From positions 4,084 to 68,083 of the forward strand of contig JBGTQJ010000050.1 in the NCBI GenBank assembly GCA_041941305.1: DNA of 64,000 nt, written 5' to 3'. This document shows positions 31,091 through 46,000 of this stretch, piece by piece (within the stretch, counting starts at the first letter, position 1; every line of letters begins with the position of its first letter). Under the pieces are notes generated by a model. The model searched no databases, was not told where the DNA came from, and saw only the letters and a list, made by a program, of their open reading frames with translations. The position numbers and the translations under genes are program-made. Source of the stretch: JANSWP01 sp041941305 (lineage in GTDB: Bacteria; Bacteroidota; Bacteroidia; Chitinophagales; Saprospiraceae).

Positions 31091-34000
31091 TTAATCCCAG
31101 AGTTCTTCCGGCACCTGGCTAAATTCAGCGGCATTGTTGGGATCCACCTCTTTGAACAATTGAAATCCAGCAGCATTGGTGTCGGAAAGGTTGTAAATCG
31201 TTCCATCCACTGTTCTTATAAATACAGAAAAGTTATCGTCGGATTCTATCAATGGCAATTCATCTGGTATCGTCGTACAGGAAAGGCTCGTCGTACCTTC
31301 ATCTGTGGTTTCATATAAATAACCCTTAAACCAATGCAATTTGTGAGCATCATTATCCTTGTTGATCATATATACCTCGGAGATGTCGAACAAATCCGTT
31401 CTTTCTTTATAAAAGATAATAGGATAACCGTTATCATCCAGTCGCATCGTATAAGGTGCTGGATCCAGGTAGCTTAAATCATCGCTACTACCACCGGAAG
31501 AACCGCCAGATGACTGATTACCTCCACCTGAGTTGTTTCCAGAACCCGAAGAACTACCACTCGCACCTGAACCTGCTCCTGGATTTACTGGCACATTAAT
31601 AACAATGCCTCCAATGCCTATATACTCTTCATAAACTACTTCATTGTCCTCATTGTCAAGACCTGGAGGGTTGGAATCATCTCCAGCGACAGGAGTATCG
31701 CCAGCTGGTTGACTGCCAGGATCGAAAGCTCCTGGATCAATAAGCGTCAGATCCAATGCAGGACTATAGTCAGCAGGGCTGCGATCATTGAAATGCCAGT
31801 CATTCATGACATCCATTTCCAGGAGGTCTCCATGCTTGTGGCTGCCGGAAATGTCTGAAAGGGTAGCACTACCAGGACCATCATTGAAGTCATAATAGGC
31901 AAGCATTCCATTTGCACCAGTCTCTACACCATATAGAAAATCATTTTCTATTTCTTCTGTGGATTTGGTATAGCTCCATATAGAAAAGTCATCTAAATAG
32001 GAAATGCCCTGGTCATCTTTGTAATTAAGGGTTAGCCGATCAGCTGATAATTCCATTGGTACACCAAGCGTAATCGGATCCCCTATTTTTGCGCCATTGA
32101 TATATAGTATTACCACTTGATCATCGTCAATAGATTCATCGGAGTCTGGGTCTGGCGGGGTCGGGTCATTGTAAGTGAGGGCGTAGTGATACCATCGATT
32201 CGTTTGCATGCCTTCTATGTCTAGGAAGATTCCGCCATAATCGGCATAAGTAGTCGCATAGCATTCATAAAGGTCATTTATATAGCCATCTAATGTTTCT
32301 TCTGCTAAAACTTGCAACTCGGAACTGAAAGTGGGAATATCCGCAACTACTTCAGCGCTAAAACTATTGTGATCGGCTATGAATGCTTGAATGGTTGGTA
32401 CATATTCCTGAAGGGTAACTAAATTAGCTTGAAGACCAGCTAGTATTTCCTGATATGCTGGCATATTATTGACTGCTGCAGTGGCTGCATTGGTTGCTTT
32501 AACTTCTGCAATAGCCGTGGCTATGGCAATGATTGCGTTATCGGCAGTGGCTGGTGGAGGATTTTCTTCTTCAACAGTAAGAAGTTCTAGATTCGTTTCA
32601 AGAGCGTCAATAACTTCAATAACTTTGGTTAATTTTGTAGCTGTGCTTTCTTCTAGCGAACTTAGGCTTGCATCAAAATCTGCGGGGGGAGCGTCAATAG
32701 CATCAATGACTTCGTCAATAACCGTAAAAGCAGCGTCAAAATCTGTCATGACTGCCTCAATAGCTACATTGGCTTGGTCTAAATCTGTCAGGACTGATTC
32801 TAAGTCTAACCCAGAACTAGATTCAAGTACTTCATAGTCTTCTAAAATATAACAATCTTCAAACACATTATCGACTGCACCAGAGCTAGATAAGCTTACC
32901 CACTCTAAAAGCGCAACCTTTGCTACTGCTTGAATGCTAGTCATGAGACCTTTTAATACCGCTTTGCGTTCTTCGTCGCTAGCAGTAGCAGCAATTACTT
33001 CAAACACTAAATGTTCTAAGTAAGTCTCAACTCTAGAATCATTAGAATGATAATCTCTAGTAAAAAATTTCTGAAAAGCTTGTTTATTGTAATAAGCAGG
33101 GAAATGTTGTAAATCTTCACTCGTTTCAACATCTTGTGCCATTTGACTTAGCATAAATATAAATGTGGCAATCGCAGCTTCCTTGTTATCATTCTCTAAA
33201 TTATTTATCTCCCATTGCATCCCAGAAATATCATTCCTTAAAGATAGGGGTATAGTTGTATTGTCACTGCAATCATCAATTATATCATACGAACTAGCTG
33301 AATAATTAGAACCTAATATTGCTTGTAAATAATCACTCCTAATTGTATTATAAGCCGCACTAAATGTCTCATCATCAAGGATTAACCCATCAAATAGCTT
33401 TACGACATCCACAGCAGCCTCGCTAGCGGCTGGTATCACTTCATCTGCCCAGCTATCATTATCAAAAATGATATAGCTATTATTATTAAGAGATGGCGCT
33501 ATATGTATAAGGGCTGCTGTACTGACCGGATCCATATCTGGAATCGCTAAACTTGTTTCAAGAACATCGTAGCCTTCAAAAATGCTACAACCCTCAAAAA
33601 CAAGATTGGCTTCCGTATTAGTATGTAATTCTTTTATCCAATCTAATTCAACAACCTTGGCTATTGCTTGAATACTGGTTAGGAGACCGTTCAACCGCTC
33701 TTTGCACTCTTTATCAGTACCAGCTTCATTAATTACATCCGTAATCAAATATTCAAAAAAGGATTTTTCGTCAAAAGGAGCAGGATCAAAGTCTCTTTGC
33801 AAAAAGAATTGAAAAGCCGCTTTGTGATAGTAGCTGACATTACTGGTATAGTCAATTTCTGTTGTGATTTCAATCAAAGCAACAGTAAAGGCAGTTATCG
33901 CTTTTCTGCTAGAACCTCTTTCTATATCAAATCTAAACATGTTTGTGAAGCTCTCATTTAACAGATGTCGCATGTAGCTGGGCTCGTTAAATTTATCTTG

Positions 34001-37000
34001 AGCCTCTTCAATTATTCTCAATGGCAAATCTGTATATTCAACTTCAGGAGCAAAATTAAAGTCAGGGAGTACTTCTTCAAAATAGTCCTCCCTACTTGTC
34101 CCATAAGCTTCAGTAAACGCATCATCCTCAAGCACTAAGGCCTCATATAACTTAACAGCATTTTCAGTAGCCTGATTGGTGGCAGGTATAACATTATCTG
34201 TCCATTCTGTTTCGTTGAATGTAATATACTCGGTATTTGATTTAAGGAATGCTTCTATTTGTAAAAGTGATAAGGTATTAATTTGATCCAATTCTGCTGA
34301 GGATGCTTCATTACCTGGAGTAGATGGAGTAACCGCCAAATCTGCTTCCACTAGTTCATTAGTCAAGGTTTGCTCTAACGTTGTAAGGACAGTTCCAACA
34401 TCTGTTATGGCTTGTTCAAGGGTAGCAAGGCGTAACTCTGCTTCAAGAGCCGTAAAGTGGTTTTCAACTGTTTCCGCCACCTCTGCAGTTGCTAAATAGG
34501 TATCAAGCACTGAATTTTCTCTAGTAAGATCATAGTTTTCAATAACTTCAGGTAGAATCCAATCCAAAAGAGTAGCTTCCGCAACTGCTTTAAGACCCCT
34601 TATGAGACCTTCCAATAGTCTCTCATGTGCTTGCTCGCTATCTGTTGCTCCAATAATGTCAAATAACAAATATTCTAAATAAGTATCGTTATTGGGATTA
34701 TCTGAGATTGGGACAATTTCTCTAGTCAATAATGCCTCAAAAGCCGCCTTGTTTTCGGGAGTAGCATCACTTGTTTCAACTTCCACCGCAATTTCAATAA
34801 GACTTACCATAAAGGCAGCCATTGCTTTTGTATTGTTTGATGCTACTGCATTTTGTATTCGAGAGGTGATTGATGGGTGATTTTGCATTAGTGAGACTAA
34901 GGAGCTGAAATCAGATTCAGAACTAAAATAATAATTTCTATCAATTCTTTGATCATAATATTGTTTATCAAAAGCACTAGTAATAATACTTGTCGAAAGA
35001 TTATTATTGTGACTATCATCTGCATAATTACCATAATAAGTAGAATAATAATGATATATTTCTCCTAAAAAATCACGATTACCCTCATCATAAATCGCTT
35101 CAAAAGCATGCTCATCAAGTACCAAAGCGTGATAAAACTTAATAATATCCGCAGCAGCTTGCTCCGCTTCTGGGGTAACATCCGCTTCCCAGGTAGCTTG
35201 ATCCCAAATGATGGCGGTAGAAGTCATATTGTGAAGATCTGTTGCCGTAAAATCATTGTAGTCATTTGCCAATTCTATAAAGTCCTCTCTGAAATTTGGC
35301 TCTTCCTGAAGGTGTACCATAGTAGGGCATTCCTCGGCAGCCCTTATGGCAGCTACTTCAGATTTATCTTCATTAAAAGTGAAAAGAAAGTCACGATCAT
35401 TGATAAACGGATAGAATGCTTCATAGGAGTCTGCCTTCATCCAGCCTTCAACCGTCCAGTTGCTTCCTGTAGTTAGAGAACCCAAGCTAACTTCTTTGCC
35501 CTCGTCAAATTCCAGTACATAGTCTCCTATCTCAAAATAACCCGCTAATTGAGGAGCAGTTTCAAAATCATTAACTGGATCAATCCAGATAACAGAAAGT
35601 CCTTCCCAGAAGGTACCATCTAGGCTTAACATACAGTATTCATCTGCCTGATTTCTAAGGAAGATCGTATAATTGGCACCCTCTATCAGATTAATGTGAT
35701 AGTCGTGATCCCAGTCCAATAAATTAATAGCTTGTCCACCATAGCCATTATCTGCATATTCCCGATATTTATTTTCTCCACCAAAATAGAGAACTTGCCG
35801 ATTCATACTTTCATCGTAAATCGCTATATCAAAACCCAAAATGGGCTGGCTATTGCGCCAGTTAAACTGGACGGTACTACTCAAAGAAGCACTGCCTGTA
35901 CTGAGCCGGTCTATCTTTATCAGACTTTCTTCTTCGACATTGCCTGCTGCATAAGGCGTTTCCGCTATATCTACTACTTTTAAGTTGATAATATCCGGTA
36001 ATTCATTATTAATATTAATGGTAATATTCAAGGCTCCATCATTAAAAACATCTTCTGTCCTGGTCTCTTCAAACTCAAAGGCATATACCGCATTGGATTT
36101 AGTGAACAAATACAAATTATCTTGATGCGTGGGCGTTTGCAGAAAGGATCCCAGCCAGTCTGTCATTTGAAATGAATTACTCTCCGCTCCCTCAGATAAC
36201 CAGTTGTGTTGTCCGGCATACCATTTGCTGGTTTGACCAGCCTGATACAAACTCAATTCTTCCACCTCCGCAAAAGCGTTGGGATCATTAAAAACAATTT
36301 TCCAGTTTTCATCCGTTGCTCTCTGCAGTTGATAGCTTGAGCCTTCGACAAATAATAAATCAGCATTAAATTCCCAGTCATCTCCAGGAGTACTTTCAAA
36401 ATCATCACTGACGTCTATCCAGACAACAGATAGCTCTTCCCAAAATTCAGTCCCTAATTCTGCCATCTCAAATTCACCAGATTCATCATTTCTAATAAAA
36501 ATGGTGTAATTCGCTCCTTCTGTCAACTCAAATTGGTAACCATAATCCCCCTCTAGTACAATAATATCCTGCCCACCAGCAAGATCATCTACATAAGCGC
36601 TGTACTCATCCTCCTCTGCAAGATAGAGGAATTGTTTCTTCATATTCTCATCGTAAATTGCAATGTCATAGCCAGTAATTGGCAGGCTGTTACGCCAGGT
36701 GAATTGGATGAAATTACTCAAGGAGGCATTGCTCGTTGCAACTCGATCTATTTTGATCTTACTTTCTTCTTCGGCATTGCCAGCTACATAAGCTGTATTG
36801 GAAGCGTCTACCCATGTTAAATCAATAATATCTGGTAAATCTTCTTCACCTTCTTCATCAAATTCAAAAGAATATACCAGATTGTTTTTTGTGAGCAGGT
36901 AGATAGCATCGTATGTTGTTGGTGTTTGTAAATTGAGTTCCAACCAGTCTGTTACCTGGAACAAATTACTCTCATTTCCAACAGAGTACCAATTGTGTTG

Positions 37001-40000
37001 TCCACTATACCATTTGTTTATTTTTTCAACTGTAACTGATTGGCCTATAATACTGATTTCCTCAGTTTTATATACGCTTAATTCTTCCACATCCTCGAAA
37101 GCAGCCTGGTCTTTAAAAACAACTCTCCAGCTATTGTCTGCTACTTTTTGAAGCTGGTACCTGGAATCGCCCCCGGTTATGATATCATCAATGGGCAATT
37201 CAATATCTTCTTCTTGATCATCACTGGCGACTGTTGGGGAGGGGATAATGCCCGATACCCAACTGGCAGTTGGAACATCGTGTTCAGGAATAACTCCGCC
37301 ATATTCATCATTAGATTCGGGAACCGTATGTGTATCATAGTGGATAGTTCCTGTCAAATAATGTCCACTATGATCTGTTAAGGTAGGGCTATCTGGACCA
37401 TCGTTAAATTTGTAATAAGCCACTAAATCTTCATCCTCTGTAGGAATAATTCTTGTGGAGTGACTTTCGGCAATTTCGGTTTCCGAACGCGTTCTTTTCC
37501 AAATACTTAATTCGTCTATCACTATATCTGCTGTATTTCCATCATTAAATCCAATAAAGAGATTATCAGCGGAAGCTTCAATGGTATAATTATTTGTGTT
37601 TTCATCAATTAGAAGCCCATCTCTGTATAATTTTCGGCTGTTCCCTCCTTCTGCTACCAAGGCATATTGATGCCAGCCATTATCAGTTACCAATGCTTCA
37701 TTAAAACTACAGTTGTTGTTTCCTGTTGTAAGGATTAATTGTCTGCCGTTGTTCAGATGAATTCCCCAAGCGTTATTTTTATGTAGTAGTGGCCTCTCGC
37801 TTTCAATTTCTGCATCAGTTAATTTAGCCCAAAATTCAATGCTGAAATCATTCGCTATCTCATCCAGGCGATTGTCGTCCTGTACTTCTACATAGCTCAA
37901 TCCATAGGCAAATTCCAGGGCATGTTCCCCCATACTCGTAGTAACTGCTTGAGGAATTAGATGATTACTCGTCAATTCTACACCCTCCGTCCATAAGATA
38001 GAAACTGTAGATATTTCAGGCTGATCATCAGACATTGGTGTAACCTCTGTATGATAGATGGTACCATCATGTTGATTCCCACTTAGGTCCGTTAATACAT
38101 CGCTGTTTTCCGGAACATCGAAATTGTAAAAGGCGATGAGGTTATCACTTGTGGGTACCTCCATGCTTAAAAAGTCTTCCTGAATATCCTCTGCAGTTTG
38201 CGCAACGCTCCAAATACCCACTTCATCCAAAATGATTAAAGATTCTGCAAAGTTATATCCGAGCAGCAATGGATTGTCGGTATTGGAAATACCGAAATTT
38301 GATTGCCGCTCTGTAATGAATTGACCATTCCTATATAATTTCAGTTCATTGCCATTGGCGCCTGTCAGGACGTATTGATACCAGGTACCATCATTGATAA
38401 AATAAGATCCAATCAAAATTTCTTGATTACCAATTGCTAATCCCAATTGCTCATTATCAATTAAAACTAATTGAAATGCACTCCCTTTTGCAATGATTGA
38501 ATGGCTCCCTGAACCTACATCAGAAGATTTTGCCCAAAACTCAAAGGTGAAGTCCGTCGTCAAATTATCAAATCCGGAAGCGTTGGGAATTTCAACATGT
38601 CCATAGGCAGTGCTAAATTCTAAAGCATAATTGCCAACCTCAGCATTATTAGGACTTGATGCAAGCGCCCCAGCTGGTAGATTGAGGGATTTTGGCACTT
38701 CGGAGGCTACCCAAATATCGGTCATGTTACTATAAGACCCCTCTAATTGAGCATCTAACCCAATTCCCCCCATATTTTCAACCGTTTCATCTAACCAGTT
38801 TTGATCAAATTTGTAATAAGCAACCAGACCGGGAATGTCCTGATTGTAATCCGGATTGGCTCCAAATGGTCCAAATTCTGCATCGGCTGCAATCTCCGCA
38901 ACATTTCGAGCAGCGCTCCAAATGCTTAGTTCATCCACTTTTCTGTGATTTGAAGCTCCTGATAATTTTAAATACCCATTATCCAATTCATCAATAGTAC
39001 CATCACCATTATCATCATAATCAATAAAACCCGTATGAGCCACAGAAGCTTGTTCCACACCATCAACATAAATGCGCAGGTATTGACCATCATAAGTTGC
39101 TGTCAGGTGCATCCAGGTATCTTCGGTAAGGACTGCTGGAGTGGTTGCCGTTCCTACACCACTAGTTGTTCTTATGCTAAATTCTAAACTAGTCCCTTGT
39201 TGCGTCAATGCCCATGAATTATTATTGTTATTTAGAAAGCCTATAATTGGTTTATCAGTTTGATTGGTTGAACCAACATCAATCCATGTTTCTAAAGTTA
39301 TATCTCGAATTGGCAAACCCAAGTTCTGAGCAGAGGCACTGTTACCATTGTTATTTGTTAAATCTATAGTGCTATTAGTACCATATAACCTAACTGCAGC
39401 ATTCCCATCCAATGGCAAAAATACAGCGTCTGCTATGGTCTCATTAAACTGATAGACAGAAGCTCCTCCTCGATTTATCCAATAATCTCCATTGGTAACA
39501 AAAGATGCCTTGCCTGCACTGGTTTTAACATAGACGGTATATTCTGCCTGAGGTTCCATGTCAAAGAGTACAAGGTTAGTGTTTGGATCTTTTGATCTTT
39601 GAATGGTAAAATCTTCAGATGCACTGGTAATTAGTTCTCCACTATGAGTATACAATGTTTTTACACCCATATAATCACTTATATTTACCCCTGTATTTTG
39701 CCATAATACCTCTCTTTTATTCTCACTGTTATAGACACTGATAGCTTCAACATCAAAAGAATTGCCTGTTCCTAATGAGTAAACTAATAACTGTAGAGGA
39801 TTGACTTCCAGGTTTCGAGGAAAACGGAGGAGTTGCTCGCGTTCAGGGGCAGTTACATCTGATACGATTGAATTATCAGTAACAGTAGAAGAGTTATTGG
39901 CAGAAGATTCCCTATAAATGTATGCACCTGTAACTTTATAGATTTCATCATCTCGCTCAATGAATATATCTGCCTTCGTACGGGTGTCACTAATTTTATA

Positions 40001-43000
40001 ATGAAACAATGGGGCATTCAATTCCGAGTCGTAAAACACCTTAGTTCGTTGATATGTACCACTTTCTTCATCCAGTTCATAAATATCTTCTTCCTCATTC
40101 TCTAGATCAAGATAAGACCATATTTGCCCATCCTTTTCCAACCAAATGCTTTGCAAATTGTATTCACTCGCTCGATGGACATCCCATTCTAAATAGACGC
40201 TTTCCGTATAACCTACTACATCGGGATCAACTTCTTCTTCTGAATCTTCTTCCACTGGTTCTATATAATTGGCGTTTCTTATTAATTTAATATCACTTAA
40301 ACTGTTGGTTTCATTACCCAAATTTCCAGTTGATGAAGTTGTACTTTGATTATCAATAGAGGAATCATTTCCCTGACGATAAATATTATCATAAGTGAAG
40401 GTATGCCAATTATAACTAGTTGGAGGTATCAACTCTTGCCTATAGTTCCAACTATTAATATCTGGAAATTTTAATACGAGTTTGTGTTTCTTACCAATAA
40501 TTTGCCCAGGGCCATAATAGTGATCTGATTGGTTACCATCAAAATAAGAATAGAAATTTGGAAGATTTGAAGTCAGAACATTAGTAAAGGCAGGTTTAAC
40601 ATCTTCAATATCAGTATAGGATAATTCATCAGTATAAATTTCTAAGATTTCCTCAAAATTAAACCCAAAAGTTCTTGCTATTTCAGCATATGCTTTTGCT
40701 TGTTTAGCTATAATGCCAGGTCGATACAAATATATGCGGACTGATTGATCGTCATATGTTGGAACGGATGGATTATTTGAGTCTTGAATAGAAAAACTCC
40801 CTACACCTCCCTTCACCTCTATGGTATTCCACCCGCTTGATTCTTCTGGTATTGTCAAGAATGCCCCTAATAAGTAAACATCTGTCTGGAGATCCATGAG
40901 TCTTTCTCCCAACTGATTATCAACATATTCTTTAAAATCATCAACAGCTCCCTTTTTTATTTTGTAAAGCTTTGAGCTTGTGCTATTGATGTTATTATCT
41001 GCAATATGACATATTAGTTCCAAACTTCTTCGATACTCACTGTGATAGCGTTCAATAAATTGATCAAGATCATTATCGTAAGTATCACTAGGAATATAGC
41101 CATCATAGGCCTCCCTAAAGTTAGCGTCAATACCATCATTATATAACCATTCAGCACAGTACAATGCCCAGGCAGGAATATCGCTATAATCATATAATTG
41201 TCCTTCAGGCACATCATTATCCGTATCTCTCCATACATCATATAGAGCTTCCTGCTCTGCTTGAGTCATTTGTGCATGTCCCAATTCAACAATATATCTC
41301 TCGATAACCTCATCTCTTGCTGTTATTAAAATATCATATAAATCTTCTATTCTGGAAACACTATTAACAAGATAGTCTTCAATACTTTCATTTTCATAAA
41401 CACTATTATTTGTTGTTCTATATGAATACAATTTACTCTTTTGATTAAAATTTAAGTTCAGCCTTTCTAAATCATATCGATCAAAACTTTCATGAGAAGA
41501 AGCAACATTCGGACTGAGAATAATTGGGTTAAAATGCGACTTTGAAAATCTACCGAATAATTGGCCTGATTCAGGTTTCCAGACCTTTCCATCAATTTCA
41601 TCATTAATATCGAGAGGATTTGTGTAACTAATATCTGATGAATTTAATTCCCCCAAATCTAGACCTCCTCTATTGGAAGATTCTTCTAAAGGATGGTTAA
41701 GCGAATAATCCCAATCTTCTAATTCTTGGCTAATTGTTACACTATTATCAAAATAACTCCTCACTTTTTCTGAAAAACTATCATGGCTACTGGTTCCAAA
41801 CCACATTTCATACAATATTTTTACATCACCATAATTTTCTGGAGCTGATTCTAAATTAGCAATTGGTATGGTCAATGCTACCTGGTAGTCCTCCCCCCCT
41901 ACTTCCTCCACAGCTTCTTCAGTCACCATTACCTCTGCTGTTTTGGTAATGGGTACTCTTAATATCTGTAGATTGTATAATTTGTTATCTAGTAACCCTG
42001 CATCCTTCAACCCTTCAAATTCAACTGTTTTGCCATTGGAAGCTTCTATTTCTACAATGGGAAAATAAAGTGTGACATCGTTGGTACCATTCCCATCAGT
42101 ATCAACTCCAAAACTTTCTGTGCGAATTTCTTCAGTCTCATAGGCCACCATACCAGGATATTCTGAAACTGGAAAAGTGTAAACGTTACCAGTAGCTCCA
42201 TTCCCATTTTTATGATATTCTGTTAATTGTACTGTATAATCATAGATATATTCTCCTTCTTCCCCAGCTTCTTCAGCAGAGGCTGGAAATAACTGATCCC
42301 AACCTTTATGCTTAAACTCAATTAATGGTATGGCATAATCATCCGTCCAAAAATGCTGACCGTTGGCAGGTTGTGATGTGGAAAACGCATCTTCTATCAT
42401 TTCAGTTGGGAAATCCCCAGTAGTGAAGGAAATTGTTTTTTCCAAATTGCCATAATTCGTAGTTGAACCATCAGAATTCTCTACTTCTCTATCTATAAGA
42501 TTCCATTCACCGTCACTTATTTTGAGTTCCCAGCCATATTCAATGTGTAATTCGTAGCGAGAATTTGCTTCTAATAAATCATTAGGTTCTAAAGTAACGG
42601 TATTAGCATCTTGAATAACCAGGCTTTCTACCCTTGTTCCCCTGGCATTCGTTAAATACACACCGTCTTCTTTTATTATGGGCTTGTAATATTCTGTATG
42701 TTCCTGTTGAAAGGTCTCGGGATTATAGGTCGGAAAGGCTATCACCTGGTTAATAGGTAAATTAAATGCCACCTGAGGTTTTGCAAATATTGGAATATCT
42801 GTATCCTCATAATTGTCATTGGAGGGATAGGTATCTCCTATAAGGGGCAAGGATAATTCAGGTAGCCCATCAAGATCCACACTTGTAGTTAAACAACTCG
42901 GATCCATTCTTTCTCCTGTTTCCCATCTAAAATTGACACTACCCTTTAAAGCCCCTCCCAATATACTATATGAAGCATAAATCTGAGCTTGGAAGTAGGC

Positions 43001-46000
43001 AGGATTGGGAAACTCTGCTCTCATGGCTACCGCAGCATATCCGCTAAAGATTTCTGCGCTGCCACTGGCAAAGCCTATATCATATTGTAAGCCCATAGAG
43101 GCATCAATATAAGCATAGGCGTTGCCGCGTATATACCAGTTTCTGATACCAAAACCATCGGTAGCATAAGGTTCACATTGAGAATCTTCATATTTCATCA
43201 TGGAGAGGTCGAAGCCCATTCCTGCTTCAAATTTCCCATAGAAAGGTCCATAGCTGGCCTCGCCATTAATGCCAAACTTCATTCCGAAGAGTATGCCATC
43301 TCCATTGGCAAAAAAAGCATCCGCTAGTCGCCCTTCTGCAGTCTCCGTTCCTGGCCATCTTGGTACAATATCTTGTATAGCAGGTATGGGGTCAATATCA
43401 TGCCCAAACTGTAAATAGAATCCAACTTGTGCGGTGAAAATATCCAATACTTCCATAGTGACTGTCTGATGATCCTCTGGTCGGGGTGCGCCCATTTTGA
43501 AATACCATTTTCCTTCTGAGGTACCATGTCCGGGAAGGGCAAAATGAAAGTTACATGCAACATCTGCTGTTACTACATACAATGGCTTAGCTGGAGGTTC
43601 CAAACCAGGGGGCTCTTCGTATTCCATCGTTACACTAAAGGCTCCTCTTAGTTCTTTATTCACAAAATCTACTGAAACATCCACCGTTCCCTGTAACGGA
43701 GCTTCATCTCTGGTAAAAATATCTTCAGCCTGCATATAGACATTTCCTTGTATGTCTAACTGTTCAAAGGTAAAATCTGTGGTAAGTTGTGCACCTACTT
43801 TTACTTCCGCTATCAAGGTTTGAGGTCTATTTGACAGAGCCAAAATAACGCCTATGTGCATGCCCATTCTCCCCTTTGAGGGTTCATAATTATAAAGCGA
43901 TAGGCCAGCTCCAGGGGCACATAAATCTCCAAATGGGCATTCCACTGCCAAATTTGTATCCGAAACAGCTGTCGGATGAGAAACTTGTCCTGCTGCTAAA
44001 GCTGCCTGATCAGCAAAGGCTGGAATCGCATCTGCTGGAGCAATGGCATCGCAATTGTAAAATATGCCCCCACTCGCACCATGTACGGATACAGGTATGG
44101 CTCCCAATTGGATACCTTTTTCCGATACGAATTCCAAGTCAAGAAAGAAATAACGATATTCCTCTTCATGATCTCCGCTGATATTGTTATCTTTTACCGT
44201 ACTTCCAAACTGTCCCATGGCCTTTGCTTGAAAACTAAATCCTCCTTCTACAGTCAGGTCGAGATACCCCTTAATCCCGTCTCCCCATAAAGCATCATTA
44301 TCCATCAGAATCAAAAACCCCTGTAAAGTCACCGAAGCAAATTCACCATAGATGTATAAAGCATCTAAATCTACATCCCGAAATTCCAAATCCCCATTGT
44401 CATTCTGACTAAATTGAAAATCCAACTGGGTAATTGCAGAGAGCCCCGCCACCTTAATTTTGGGCATTCCTTTTTTATTTTTCGTTATGGTAGTAGTCGT
44501 GACGGTCTTTTTATTGCCAGTTGCAGAAGAGGTCGAAAGTGAAAGAGATTTCTTTTTAGGATCAAAACTTACCCCTTCTATACTCCTTGTTGTTTTGGCT
44601 CCTTTTATTTTACTTGTCAATGCAGAAGCACCTCCGCCAGCTGCAACATAATTATCCTGCTTACGACTAATATTGGGTAGATTCTTAATTGATACACCTA
44701 CTAAGTTGACTCTAATCCCAACAATCAGACTCCATTCACCAGGACTGGTACAATTAAACTGTAAGGCTTCTATACCAAAGGGAAATCCATTTATGCCCAT
44801 ACCTCCGTCATCTTCCTCATCTTCTTCTGGAGCAGAAAAAAGTCCCCAGGTACCAAAGTCTATTGTACGAATTCCGCCTAAACCATCCTCGGCACCACAA
44901 GCTGACTCTCCCCCATTAATGACCAGCCCCTGAAAACCAAGCAAAGGCAAGCCTAAATTAAAAGAAGAGGAATGTCCTCCATCATTTTCATCTGAACTCA
45001 TGAAAATACCTGCCTTTCCATTTAAAGTGGCTGCTGCCTCAAATTCTCCAATATTTCTATTATAAATAAAATCAATGGTACTGCCCATGAGTTGCATATT
45101 CATATTGTCTATGAAAGACAATTCATAAGAGGCATCCGTCAATGCATTTGGATCAAATTGATCGCCTATATGGAAGGAGCCCAGGGGATAAAATTGATTG
45201 GTTTCCTCATTATCAAACCAATAGCCTGACAGGTCGCCTACAAAGCTAATCCAATTAAAATCTTTGTCTGTAAAAAGAGGAATGAGCATGGATCCTTCAA
45301 TACCACATTTAGGTACTAAATCTCCATTATTATTGCCATCATCAAACATTCCAAATATTAATTTACTCACCTCATATTTCCAACCCCCGATATCTGCTCC
45401 TTTGCTCTTGGGAATAACATCAGCTTGCATATCAATGCTTCCGATTAAGCCCTCTGAGCCAATTATATCATAGTAAAAATTATTTCCTGTAACCTTCAAA
45501 GTTTGTCTGCTTCCACCTTCTTTAGTCATAATTCCCGCAAATTCCACTTCAATTTCATCAAACACCAAGCCTTTAAATAGGTCATAATTACCTACATAAG
45601 CTTCCGGGTTGTCATCTCTGTGAAAATCAAAATGCCCTGTTTCAATTCTAATATATTTAAATTCTAATCCATGAATTTGAAAGACTAAATCGCTTCCATC
45701 TCGATTCTCAGAATGCAAAGGGGCAATGAAATTCACCAAATCCCTACCATTGATTGTCATCGGAAATACGGCATCTTTGTAATACAATCGCATAGCAGCA
45801 TCTAAAGAAGCTGCATCTGCCCCCACATTGGTCATTTTTATCACATTCGTTGCACTTGTCTCATCTCCATAGGGGACTATGAAATCAGCTTGCACATTAT
45901 AATGCTGAAAGCCCTCACATTCTAAATAGACATAAGAACCTTCTGAAGGATCTTCAGAATCATTTCTTCTGAATACCAAATTATTATTATCCGGGTGAGC

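Noticed and set aside
32469..32837. Plus-strand Ala/Ser-rich frame of 122 codons resembling a membrane protein
   Set aside because: It mirrors the Ala/Asp/Glu-rich coiled-coil part of the TANFOR protein on the other strand; the hydrophobic look is a by-product of that composition.
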